Origin: Tropicibacter sp. Alg240-R139
GTDB lineage: Bacteria; Pseudomonadota; Alphaproteobacteria; Rhodobacterales; Rhodobacteraceae
Direction of reading: 5' to 3'
Assembly (NCBI RefSeq): GCF_900537075.1
Contig: NZ_UNRA01000001.1
Location: 1,140,191-1,204,190 of the forward strand
Length of the DNA stretch: 64,000 bases
The notes beneath the pieces are model-generated. The model did not search any database. It saw only the letters and a program-made list of their open reading frames with translations, and was not told the DNA's origin. Of the stretch, positions 26,608 to 34,579 are shown piece after piece. Position numbers and translations under genes: made by a program. Each line of letters starts with the position of its first letter. The first letter of the stretch is position 1.

Positions 26608-27881
26608 TGGAACACGAAAGGGAGCTGACCCGCGCTTGGGTCCTGCATCCCGAGATTAAATCCGATGAAAACCGCCGCGTTCCCCAGCCGGCGCTTGAAG
26701 AGGCTGTATCTCTTGCTGCGGCCTTGCCCGATCTGGATGTGATCGGATCAAATATCGTACGCCTGCCAAAACCGCAGCCCGGATACCTCTTTGGGTCAGG
26801 AAAGATCGAAGAGCTTGGGGCGCAGTTCAAGGCAAACGAGGTTGAATTGGTCCTGATTGATGGACCCGTGACACCGGTGCAGCAGCGTAATCTGGAAAAG
26901 GCGTGGAAGGTCAAGATTCTTGACCGGACTGGCCTGATCCTGGAGATTTTCAGTGATCGTGCCCGAACGCGCGAGGGTGTATTGCAGGTCGAAATGGCCG
27001 CGCTGTCATATCAGCGGACACGGCTTGTGCGCGCCTGGACCCACCTGGAACGGCAACGGGGTGGTTTGGGTTTTGTCGGCGGACCCGGCGAAACCCAGAT
27101 TGAGGCAGACCGCCGCGCCATCGATGATCAACTAGTACGCTTACGTCGACAGCTCGACAAAGTGGTCAAGACACGCACCCTGCATCGCGCGGCCCGAGCC
27201 AAGGTGCCGTATCCGATTGTCGCTTTGGTGGGATACACCAACGCGGGAAAATCAACACTGTTCAACCGCCTGACGGGTGCGGATGTGATGGCCAAAGATA
27301 TGCTCTTTGCCACGTTGGACCCGACCATGCGTCGTGTTGTGCTGCCAGACGGACCCGAAATCATCCTGTCGGACACTGTGGGGTTCATCTCTAGCCTGCC
27401 AACCGAATTGGTCGCGTCCTTTCGCGCCACGTTGGAAGAGGTGTTGGGCGCCAATCTGGTGGTGCATGTGCGCGACATCAGTCACGATGACACCGAAGCC
27501 CAGGCTCAGGACGTAGAGACGATTCTGGGGTCACTCGGCCTGGACGACGAACGCCCTCGGATCGAGGTCTGGAACAAGGTGGATCAGTTGGAAACAGACG
27601 AACGCGAGGCAATTGTAGCGCGCGCAGATCGCGAGACTGACACCTATGCCGTTTCCGCGCTGACCGGTCAGAGGTTGGACACCTTGCTCGAAGCGGTGGC
27701 GGTCAAGTTACAAGGTGCACGCCACGTAACCGAGTTGGAATTGACCTTTGCGCAAGGTCGTCAACGAGCGTGGTTGTTCCAGCAAGATCTTGTACAGGAT
27801 GAAGAACAAACCGAAACTGGTTTCAAACTCTCAGTTTTTTGGACCGACAAGCAAAAAGCGCAGTTTCACGCGCTTGGGTAG
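26607..27881 (+). CDS. hflX: Ribosome-associated GTPase HflX
   Basis: This 424-residue GTPase binds 50S subunits and can split stalled or stressed 70S ribosomes. The N-terminal HflX domain (about 25-195) contains GYLFGSGKIEEL and RGGLGFVGGPGETQIEADRR. The GTPase domain begins with the P-loop GYTNAGKS (209-216), followed by the switch II region DTVGFIS. The ATG at 26607 overlaps the hfq stop by one base; a TTG three bases upstream is less likely. Confidence 0.95.
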   Translation: MEHERELTRAWVLHPEIKSDENRRVPQPALEEAVSLAAALPDLDVIGSNIVRLPKPQPGYLFGSGKIEELGAQFKANEVELVLIDGPVTPVQQRNLEKAWKVKILDRTGLILEIFSDRARTREGVLQVEMAALSYQRTRLVRAWTHLERQRGGLGFVGGPGETQIEADRRAIDDQLVRLRRQLDKVVKTRTLHRAARAKVPYPIVALVGYTNAGKSTLFNRLTGADVMAKDMLFATLDPTMRRVVLPDGPEIILSDTVGFISSLPTELVASFRATLEEVLGANLVVHVRDISHDDTEAQAQDVETILGSLGLDDERPRIEVWNKVDQLETDEREAIVARADRETDTYAVSALTGQRLDTLLEAVAVKLQGARHVTELELTFAQGRQRAWLFQQDLVQDEEQTETGFKLSVFWTDKQKAQFHALG

Positions 27882-27893
27882 TGGTCCATAGCG

Positions 27894-28886
27894 TCATAAG
27901 AGAGCGCTGTGATTTTGCATGACTGATCGTGCTTCTTTGTGCAGTTCTTTGACTATGTCGGCCGCGTTCAAGATGCGGTTCACCTGGGACACGCCTTGCC
28001 CGGACCACAGTGACATGGCACCCACGTCGCCGGTTGTGCCGGGCAGGGGTGTGTAGCTCTGATACCGCTCGACAGACTCACCATTTGGACGATGGCCGAT
28101 AACTTCGCCTTCGTTTGGGCGGTGGCCCGGACGCTGCGCGCCAGCTGCATGCCAATCATGTGATGTCGTGTTCTTAAGGGCGCGGTGCGGGGCATCCGGC
28201 CATGAAACATCATAAAGTTCGTGATACCATTCTGTCTGATCCTCGCTCGCGCCCAGGATTTTCCGACGATAGGATTCATCGATTGTGGCTTCGGGGCTGG
28301 CCAAGAAGCGCGTTCCGACCCAAACGCCAGCGGCGCCGAGCATCAGCGCCGCCGCCACAGCGCGCCCGTCGGAAATTCCGCCCGCTGCCACGACCGGAAT
28401 TTCGACCGCATCGACGACAGCCGGGATCAGCGCCAGGGTGGAAACCCGACCCCAGACATGGCCTCCGGCCTCCCACCCCTGAGCAATGATGACGTCGGCC
28501 CCGGCTTTTTCCGCGAACTTGGCTTCTTGTGCGGTGCCGACGCTGTAAAGAACCTTTAGCCCACCAGCCTTGGCTTTTTTGACCGCGTCGCTATCCAGGC
28601 CCCAAAACAGTGAAACGGCATGCACTTTGTGGTCGATACAGAGTTGCAGCTGTTCCTGATACGGATTGGAGACGTTCAAATTGACCGCGAAGTTTCGGTT
28701 GGTCAGAGATTGGGTTCGAATGAGGTCCGCAACAAAGTCATCCGGTGGTTTGTGCCACAACGGCAGAACACCATAGGCACCGGCATTGCACACCGAAGCC
28801 ACCAGTTCAGGCCCGGCTGCCCCTGCCATTGGTGCAGAAAGGATCGGGCTTTCAATGCTTAGCAGGGCGTAGAGATCAGAAGTCAT
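27894..28886 (-). CDS. Nitronate monooxygenase family flavoprotein
   Basis: This 330-residue TIM-barrel FMN enzyme of the NMO/2-nitropropane dioxygenase group oxidises nitronates such as propionate-3-nitronate. Signature parts are the N-terminal SPILSAPMAGAAGPELV, VIIAQGWEAGGHVWG, and the FMN phosphate site VVAAGGISDGRAVAAALMLGAAGVWVGTRFL. The family also includes enoyl-ACP reductase FabK-like proteins, but the short length and the EAGGH motif fit NMO better. It is a single-gene unit, with repeat copy C lying upstream of its start. Confidence 0.85.
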   Translation of the reverse strand: MTSDLYALLSIESPILSAPMAGAAGPELVASVCNAGAYGVLPLWHKPPDDFVADLIRTQSLTNRNFAVNLNVSNPYQEQLQLCIDHKVHAVSLFWGLDSDAVKKAKAGGLKVLYSVGTAQEAKFAEKAGADVIIAQGWEAGGHVWGRVSTLALIPAVVDAVEIPVVAAGGISDGRAVAAALMLGAAGVWVGTRFLASPEATIDESYRRKILGASEDQTEWYHELYDVSWPDAPHRALKNTTSHDWHAAGAQRPGHRPNEGEVIGHRPNGESVERYQSYTPLPGTTGDVGAMSLWSGQGVSQVNRILNAADIVKELHKEARSVMQNHSALL

Positions 28887-28954
28887 GAACAGGGTAGCCT
28901 TTGGGTCGGTTGTTGGAATGGATCATGTCTAGTGCCACATACCATGGGCAGAGA

Positions 28955-29098
28955 GAGCAAGCGCTCCCGCCCGTCGTCGATGCTCCTGACGAAACATCTC
29001 CTCCCGTTGGGCCGGGCACTGCGCATGGCGCAGTGCCCGGCCCAAAGCCGCTAGCGGTGCTGGCGAAGCCAGGATCGCTCGGGTGCGGGAGCCTCCCT
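28955..29098 (+). repeat. Dispersed structured repeat, copy C (complete)
   Basis: This copy of about 144 bp has the same orientation as copy A. The ends pair through GCTCCCGC (28963-28970) and GCGGGAGC (29085-29092). Hairpin 2 keeps the perfect 18-bp stem, with loop ATG instead of TTT. Hairpin 4 is CTGGC-GAA-GCCAG, two compensated base-pair changes relative to copy A. Hairpin 1 is weakened (GCTCC against GAAAC). It lies between the nitronate monooxygenase start and the end of the NTF2-like gene, antisense to both. Confidence 0.88.
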
Positions 29099-29143
29099 GC
29101 TGCTAAAGGAAGCCGCATGTAATGAGGTTGCATGGATCAAGAT

Positions 29144-29539
29144 TTACGTACCGTCGATTTGTCTTTGGTAATCGTCGGCGTCAAACCACCCCTTCGAGGA
29201 CATGACCTGAAGATCGTCGTTCAGGTCCCACTCTTCCCATCCGCCGACAATCACGTGGTTCTTGGTCTCGGCATGGTGCCCTTCAAGCGTCCAGATGAAT
29301 ACCGCGTGTGACCCACCTTTGCGCATCAGATCGCAGCGCACTTCAAGGTCTGGGAATTCGGCATAAAACCCTGCGGCCATTTCCGCCACAGCAGCTCGGC
29401 CCTTGATTGGGTCTCCTCGATTGATCACGATTTCGCCGTCTTCGGCATAGAACGAAGCCACAGCCTCAGGCTCGCCGGAACTCCAGGCCAGCGCATAGTC
29501 CCGCGCCAGCTTTTGTAAAATGTCTTGCGCAGTTGCCAT
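29144..29539 (-). CDS. NTF2-like/SnoaL-type fold protein
   Basis: This 131-residue protein has the cone-shaped NTF2 fold pattern: an N-terminal helix (DILQKLARDYALAWSSGEPEAV), then FYAEDGEIVINRGDPIKGRAAVAEM and C-terminal strands ending in DADDYQRQI. The family covers isomerases, cyclases and steroid-binding proteins, so no reaction can be assigned. The ATG at 29539 was preferred to a longer frame that overlaps the neighbouring gene. It lies 50 bp downstream of the penicillin-acylase-family gene on the same strand and may be cotranscribed. Confidence 0.75.
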   Translation of the reverse strand: MATAQDILQKLARDYALAWSSGEPEAVASFYAEDGEIVINRGDPIKGRAAVAEMAAGFYAEFPDLEVRCDLMRKGGSHAVFIWTLEGHHAETKNHVIVGGWEEWDLNDDLQVMSSKGWFDADDYQRQIDGT

Positions 29540-29589
29540 CGTGTTTCTCTCCCATTTCAAGAAGCCTACGCGAAACGATGGCGCTGCGT

Positions 29590-32055
29590 CTATGGCGCAG
29601 GGTGTAGGACTGTCACCCCAACGGCGGCAGCCCGCGCAAGCTCGGTGTCCAGCGACATCGGGATGTATTCCCCGCGCCGCCACAGCTGCGCCATGTCATC
29701 GTAGTGCCGCGAAAGGAAATGACCCGATTGGCCGGTTGATGAAATGAAGACCGAACTGTCGGGATCGGCAAAGTCATAGACTCCGCGATAACCTGCGCCG
29801 TGTACGTTGTAGAAGGGGTTCGGATCCTCACCTGATGTACGACCCCGTTGCAACGTGTTGTCACCACCGCTGGTGGATTGGCGGATGTTCACGAAAAAGC
29901 GCAGGATCGGAACTTTGCCCAAGGTTGGATGGTCATGTGTGGCCTGGTGCGCATCTCCCCAACGCAGGGATTCTAGGGCGGAACCATAGCGTTCTTCGAT
30001 CCAGATCAGCGCATCATCCAACGCCAACTGCCCGATCTCGGTGCAGCTCTCAACCGGCGCACTCTGCCTGACGTCACACCACACCGAGGCGCCACCAATG
30101 TCGCGATAGACACGCTCTATGAACAGCGGTTCGACATGTTTGAATTCCTTGGCAAGGGGGCCCAACTCATCCGAGATGAGTCGAATTTGTAGTGCCCGCA
30201 GCCATGCCGCATAGATTAACGGTTCGGGCAGATGCTCGTTCATCTCGCCGTTCCATTCCGCCAGCAGAGACAAGGCAATCTGACGCTGACGGGCAGGGGT
30301 GCCGTCTGGGGCCGCTTGGCCCGTGAACCACAAGTCAGCCCCGATCAGAGGCAGCAATGTACGAGCCGTCGGACTGACGGGGTCCAGCTGCGCTTCGATA
30401 AAGCTGTCGCGGGTGTGGACCTGACGCGATTGCATCAGCCGCTGCCAACGGTTGACCCGTTGCGTGTCCCCCCAGATATATGAGACATGATTGGGGAAAG
30501 GACGTTCCAGCAGTTTGTTGTTGGTGTTGCCCAAAAGTCCACCACGGGGTTGGACGAACTGGGGGTTGGCGGCATACGGCGCACGCCCTAGCCAGCGGTT
30601 TTCGGCGCGCCATCCTTGGGACGGCAATCGCCCCTTGCTCTGGTGACGCGGATCGCGGCGCGGCACGGCGCCGATCATCTTTAGGCCCACGGTCTCGCTG
30701 TCTGCGACGGTCAGGTTAAGCGACGGTGCAACAAAACCTTCGGCAGACCGGATCGCCTCGCGCACGCTATTGGATCGCATCAAATCCATAGACGCAGTGA
30801 GCGAACTGTCGCGAGAGCTAAGCGCGGTCCAACCCAGTGAAACTACATGTCCTGGTGGTGTCACGGCGGCCAGATCATACATGCTACCCGGCAGGACCGG
30901 CCCATTTTCGGTCCAGCGTAGGGTCAGCGTGATGGGGGCGGTATCCTTGATTTCGATGATCGAGGGGCGCGTTTCGAACGATTTGAAACCGTCGGGGGTC
31001 AGGTACTCTTCGGGGTTCTGGGGGTTGAGCTGTTCGATGAACAAATCCTGATCATCCGCGTAAGACGCGGTCAGACCCCAGCCCATGCTGTTGCTGCGCC
31101 CGATCAGAATGGAAGGAACGCCGGGGATGCCGGCGCCGATCACACCACCTTCTTGCAGCTCCAAGCGGGCCAGATACCAGGTCGACGGCGCAGCAAAGCC
31201 CAAATGCGGGTCGTTGGCCAGCAAAGTTCCGCCGGACGCCGAACGTGACGGATCAGCGGCCCAGGCGTTTGATGCGCCAGCGAGCCCACGCTTGGGAAAA
31301 GGCGACAGGGGCGATGCGGGCATCGGCGCGCCTTGGGCATAACGGGGCAAGCTCGGAAACAGGTTGGCGTATTCAGGCAGGGCTGCAACGCCCGTTCCGG
31401 GGATATCTGGGAGAATGTCTAGCAAACGGTCCGCGTCGTTTAGCATCAGCGAGGTGCGGGCACGCAGCACCTCATCCTCCAGATGCCCCGTCAGTTGCAA
31501 TGCCATCAGCTTGACGATGGCCAGGCTATCGCCGGGTTGCCAAGGTGCGATCGGGGCGTTGAACAGGAACATTTCTGGTGCGCCGCGGCCCAAGGCCTCT
31601 TCGTTGATTTCGGCCAGACGGGCGTTGACGCCTGCTGCATAGGCACGCAGCGCGGTTTTAGTGTAGTCGTCCTGCGCGTCGACAGATTGCAGGGACCGCG
31701 TGTAGAGGTCCAATCTCCGCATCAACCGGTCGATTCGTACGGTGCGCTCGCCGAACACCTCGGACAAGCGACCTTGAGCCGTGCGGCGAAAAATCGTCAT
31801 CTGCCACAGGCGGTCCTGTGCGTGGGCATAGCCCATGCCAAAGAACACGTCCGGGTCGGATCGGCCAAAAATGTGGGGAACGTTGGCATTGTCGCGAACG
31901 ATCTCGACCGGAGCGTTGAGGCCCTGAACCTCGACCGTCTGATTGTAGTCAGGCAAGGATTGGCTGGCCAGAAAATAGACCAGAACCATACCAGCGACGA
32001 CCAAGCCGATCAAACCGGCGGCGATGCGCAGAAGCCAACGAAACAGAAGAGCCAT
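29590..32055 (-). CDS. Penicillin acylase family protein (Ntn hydrolase)
   Basis: This 821-residue precursor has one N-terminal hydrophobic helix (about 5-31), probably an uncleaved anchor or signal. Ntn hydrolases of this family are cut into alpha and beta chains so that a serine becomes the beta-chain N-terminus. Here GASNAWA places the likely nucleophile at Ser262, followed by LLANDPHLGF. The family covers penicillin G acylases, acyl-homoserine-lactone acylases (PvdQ/QuiP type) and cephalosporin acylases; the sequence alone does not separate them. Quorum-signal turnover is a plausible but untested role. The ATG at 32055 starts the hydrophobic segment. Confidence 0.85.
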   Translation of the reverse strand: MALLFRWLLRIAAGLIGLVVAGMVLVYFLASQSLPDYNQTVEVQGLNAPVEIVRDNANVPHIFGRSDPDVFFGMGYAHAQDRLWQMTIFRRTAQGRLSEVFGERTVRIDRLMRRLDLYTRSLQSVDAQDDYTKTALRAYAAGVNARLAEINEEALGRGAPEMFLFNAPIAPWQPGDSLAIVKLMALQLTGHLEDEVLRARTSLMLNDADRLLDILPDIPGTGVAALPEYANLFPSLPRYAQGAPMPASPLSPFPKRGLAGASNAWAADPSRSASGGTLLANDPHLGFAAPSTWYLARLELQEGGVIGAGIPGVPSILIGRSNSMGWGLTASYADDQDLFIEQLNPQNPEEYLTPDGFKSFETRPSIIEIKDTAPITLTLRWTENGPVLPGSMYDLAAVTPPGHVVSLGWTALSSRDSSLTASMDLMRSNSVREAIRSAEGFVAPSLNLTVADSETVGLKMIGAVPRRDPRHQSKGRLPSQGWRAENRWLGRAPYAANPQFVQPRGGLLGNTNNKLLERPFPNHVSYIWGDTQRVNRWQRLMQSRQVHTRDSFIEAQLDPVSPTARTLLPLIGADLWFTGQAAPDGTPARQRQIALSLLAEWNGEMNEHLPEPLIYAAWLRALQIRLISDELGPLAKEFKHVEPLFIERVYRDIGGASVWCDVRQSAPVESCTEIGQLALDDALIWIEERYGSALESLRWGDAHQATHDHPTLGKVPILRFFVNIRQSTSGGDNTLQRGRTSGEDPNPFYNVHGAGYRGVYDFADPDSSVFISSTGQSGHFLSRHYDDMAQLWRRGEYIPMSLDTELARAAAVGVTVLHPAP

Positions 32056-32117
32056 GAACGTCCCGTACTTGAAGAATGGGTGGGCGATACGGGGCACCCT
32101 AAATCATGGTGCAGATA

Positions 32118-32148
32118 GGGAAAAGGCCTGCTGTGATGGCAGGCCTTT
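32118..32148 (-). terminator. Terminator of the SYLF lipoprotein gene
   Basis: A perfect 10-bp stem (AAAGGCCTGC with GCAGGCCTTT, 7-nt loop) is followed by T residues on the minus strand. It lies 36 bp after the stop of the gene at 32185 and upstream of the next gene. Confidence 0.8.
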
Positions 32149-32184
32149 GCAATTCTTGAACACAGTGTTCAACACGGGCCGCAA

Positions 32185-32769
32185 TTAGGGGATGATGCGG
32201 GTGTATTTCGTCCCTTCCAGCGTTGCGCCAACGCGCAGACCGGCGCGGCCAAAGACAGCCGCTAGAACAGGTGAGCGCAGCGTGTTGGTGTCAGCGGCCA
32301 GTGAATCACCCTGATCGCTGACCACATATTCCAAATCGGCACCGGCTGACCAACCGCGGGATTGGCGGAACTCGTTCAGCGCATCCTGCGTCATAAAGAA
32401 CAGGACGTGGGCGTATTGTTGGGCGCCGATCTGGAACCCGGCGCTGCCTTTGATGGCGGAATAATAATCGACCGTCACGCCATTGATGCGCAAGGCACCC
32501 TGGCCATAACCCCCGCCAAAGACAAAACCGGCCTCGGTCAAAAGTGGCATGACCAGCATGCCGGACGCCTTGTTGGCAATTTCGATGGTGTTGGGGAACT
32601 GGCTGTACATTTCGTTCAGCGTCGAATCCACGCGGGCGTCGATGGTTGCGCCATTGTTGTTGCCAACGCCGTTGCCGCAAGCGGCAGTGACGGTCAGCCC
32701 GGCAAGGCCAAGGCCAAAGCCGCGACGCGAGACGCGCGGGGTTGCGCGGGAAGTGATGGAACTGCTCAT
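32185..32769 (-). CDS. SYLF/YSC84-like lipid-binding domain lipoprotein
   Basis: This 194-residue protein has an N-terminal twin-arginine-like signal (SRRGFGLGLAGLTV) ending in TAAC, which suggests a lipoprotein. The rest is a SYLF domain (ASGMLVMPLLTEAGFVFGGGYGQGAL, then DYYSAIKGSAGFQIGAQ), a fold that binds phosphoinositides in eukaryotes. The bacterial role is unclear. The ATG at 32769 was chosen because it begins the signal region. It is monocistronic with a strong terminator. Confidence 0.8.
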   Translation of the reverse strand: MSSSITSRATPRVSRRGFGLGLAGLTVTAACGNGVGNNNGATIDARVDSTLNEMYSQFPNTIEIANKASGMLVMPLLTEAGFVFGGGYGQGALRINGVTVDYYSAIKGSAGFQIGAQQYAHVLFFMTQDALNEFRQSRGWSAGADLEYVVSDQGDSLAADTNTLRSPVLAAVFGRAGLRVGATLEGTKYTRIIP

Positions 32770-32835
32770 GATGTTTTCTCTGTGTTCGTGCCTGAGTGAG
32801 CCGGTTTTTTCCGGTCTTGGCGCGACTTTACGCCG

Positions 32836-32868
32836 ATAAAGGCGCTCTGTCACGGGGGCAGGGCGCCT
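32836..32868 (-). terminator. Weak terminator-like hairpin after hemB
   Basis: On the minus strand AGGCGC(C)CTG pairs with CAG(A)GCGCCT, followed by TTTAT. It begins about 42 bp after the hemB stop. The short, interrupted T-tract keeps confidence low. Confidence 0.35.
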
Positions 32869-32910
32869 GTTCGGCGAGTTGTCGCCATGATTTTTGCGTC
32901 AGATTGTCCG

Positions 32911-33909
32911 CTAGCCTTGCAGAATCCGCGCCACAGCCGGCGCAAAATAGGTCAGAACTCCGTCACAGCCCGCGCGCTTGAACGCCATCAGACTTTCCAG
33001 CATGACCTTTTCGCCATCGATCCAGCCGTTTTGCGCTGCCGCCTGAACCATCGCGTACTCGCCCGACACCTGGTAGGCGTAGGTCGGCACGCCAAAGCCG
33101 TCCTTCACGCGGCGGCAAATGTCCAAGTAGGGCATGCCTGGTTTGACCATGACCATATCTGCGCCCTCCGTCAGGTCGCGTTCGATCATGCGCATTGCCT
33201 CGTTCCCGTTGGCCGGGTCCATCTGATAAGTCTTCTTGTCCCCGGTCAGCGCGCCCGAAGCGCCAACTGCATCGCGGAACGGGCCATAAAACGCACTGGC
33301 ATATTTCGCGGCATAGCTCAGGATCATGACGTTGTGATGGCCAGCACCTTCCAACGCTTGCCGCATGGCACTGATACGCCCGTCCATCATGTCCGATGGT
33401 CCAATGATGTCTGCGCCGGCATCCGCCTGTGCCAAGGTCATCTTGACCAATGCCTCAATGGTGCGATCGTTCACGATCTCGCCGTTTTCAACGTAACCGT
33501 CGTGCCCGTTGATGTTGTAGGGATCCAGCGCCACGTCCGTCATTACGGCGATGTCAGGCGCTGCGGCCTTGATCGCGCGAATGGAGCGATTGGACAGGTT
33601 GTCAGGGTTCCAGGCCTCGGCGCAATCTTCGGTCTTCAGGCTGGCATCGGTATTGGGAAAGATGCAGATCGCGGGGATGCCAAGCGCTTGCGCCTCGACC
33701 GCCGCCTTGGCAATCAAGTCGACCGAGCGACGCATTACGCCGGGCATAGACGGCACAGGTTCTTCGATCCCTTCACCGTCGCGCACAAAGACCGGCCAGA
33801 TCATGTCATTGGCCGTCAACACATTCTCGCGCACGAGGCCGCGAATGGCCTCGGATTGGCGGGTTCTGCGGGCGCGGGCTGCCGGATAGGGGGCAATCGT
33901 CGGTTTCAT
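32911..33909 (-). CDS. hemB: Porphobilinogen synthase HemB
   Basis: This 332-residue cytosolic enzyme joins two 5-aminolevulinate molecules to porphobilinogen for haem, cobalamin and bacteriochlorophyll. The Schiff-base lysines are Lys202 (SYAAKYASAFYGPFRDA) and Lys256 (MVMVKPGMPYLD). The metal-site region reads VALDPYNINGHDG, without the three cysteines of zinc-dependent enzymes. This matches the zinc-independent group described for Rhodobacter capsulatus. The frame extends upstream, but the ATG at 33909 gives the standard N-terminus. Confidence 0.96.
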   Translation of the reverse strand: MKPTIAPYPAARARRTRQSEAIRGLVRENVLTANDMIWPVFVRDGEGIEEPVPSMPGVMRRSVDLIAKAAVEAQALGIPAICIFPNTDASLKTEDCAEAWNPDNLSNRSIRAIKAAAPDIAVMTDVALDPYNINGHDGYVENGEIVNDRTIEALVKMTLAQADAGADIIGPSDMMDGRISAMRQALEGAGHHNVMILSYAAKYASAFYGPFRDAVGASGALTGDKKTYQMDPANGNEAMRMIERDLTEGADMVMVKPGMPYLDICRRVKDGFGVPTYAYQVSGEYAMVQAAAQNGWIDGEKVMLESLMAFKRAGCDGVLTYFAPAVARILQG

Positions 33910-34032
33910 GGCGCGGACTCCTTGCACAATTGCCCATTGGGTGGCATGGAATTGCTTCGGTCTCAAGAGTACCAATGGCCGCGTTTGGCCGGTAACACAC
34001 GAATAAGGACCGCGAGCATAGGGGCAAGGTAA

Positions 34033-34557
34033 TTGAACTGGTATTCCTCGATTTTCGAGCTGATCGACATGCGGAGTTTTTCGAACTTGTGGTTCTGGAT
34101 CGCGCTGGCAGTGGTGTGGTCTTCGGCCAGTCACTGGGTTTTGGGTGTTCCGTTTGATATGGTGATCCGGGCCCGTCGCGTCGGTGGACAAGCAACCGTT
34201 GACTTGCATGACATCACCCGCGTGAACGTCAACCGCATCCTTTATGTGACCGATGTGTCCGGTATTTGGATCTTGGGGTTTGTCTGTTTCTTACTCTCCA
34301 CACTTGTAGTGTTGGGGTTTTACTACTGGGTCGAATTCGCCCAAGCGCTGTTCCTAATTGGCTTTCCTATGTCGTTGGTTGGGTTGATAAACCTGTCGAC
34401 AGCGCGCCGTATCCGTCGCGAAGACCTACAAAACGCGGATCTGTTCAAGCGATTGACTCGGTGTCGGCTCTATACGCAGATCATCGGCATGATCTCGATC
34501 TTTGTGACCGCGCTTTTTGGAATGTATCAGAACATGTCCATCGGCGTTTTGGGTTGA
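34033..34557 (+). CDS. Conserved membrane protein next to mfd (SufBCD-associated annotation)
   Basis: This 174-residue protein has about four hydrophobic helices (near 18-42, 75-95, 98-122 and 148-168) and a basic loop around 125-140. In Rhodobacteraceae similar proteins beginning FELIDMRSFSNLW are often named component of SufBCD complex, but I know of no experiment supporting that and no suf genes are here. The TTG start at 34033 keeps the family N-terminus; ATG 34069 is the alternative. It ends 22 bp before mfd and is probably cotranscribed with it. Confidence 0.75.
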   Translation: MNWYSSIFELIDMRSFSNLWFWIALAVVWSSASHWVLGVPFDMVIRARRVGGQATVDLHDITRVNVNRILYVTDVSGIWILGFVCFLLSTLVVLGFYYWVEFAQALFLIGFPMSLVGLINLSTARRIRREDLQNADLFKRLTRCRLYTQIIGMISIFVTALFGMYQNMSIGVLG

Positions 34558-34579
34558 TCCGCAACAGGGGTCTAAGGCT

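Noticed and set aside
28901-29122. Short frames across the repeat copies with similar peptides (PPVVDxxxETxPPVGPGTA type)
   Set aside because: The similarity reflects the repeated DNA. The frames start in unrelated flanks, lack ribosome sites, and the changes between copies preserve base pairing rather than codons.
32887-34032. Long antisense frames opposite known genes, e.g. opposite hemB here, and opposite lipA, mfd, bdhA and trmJ/ctaA (up to 401 codons)
   Set aside because: They follow codon bias of GC-rich genes on the other strand, lack ribosome sites and family resemblance, and are fully covered by strongly supported genes.
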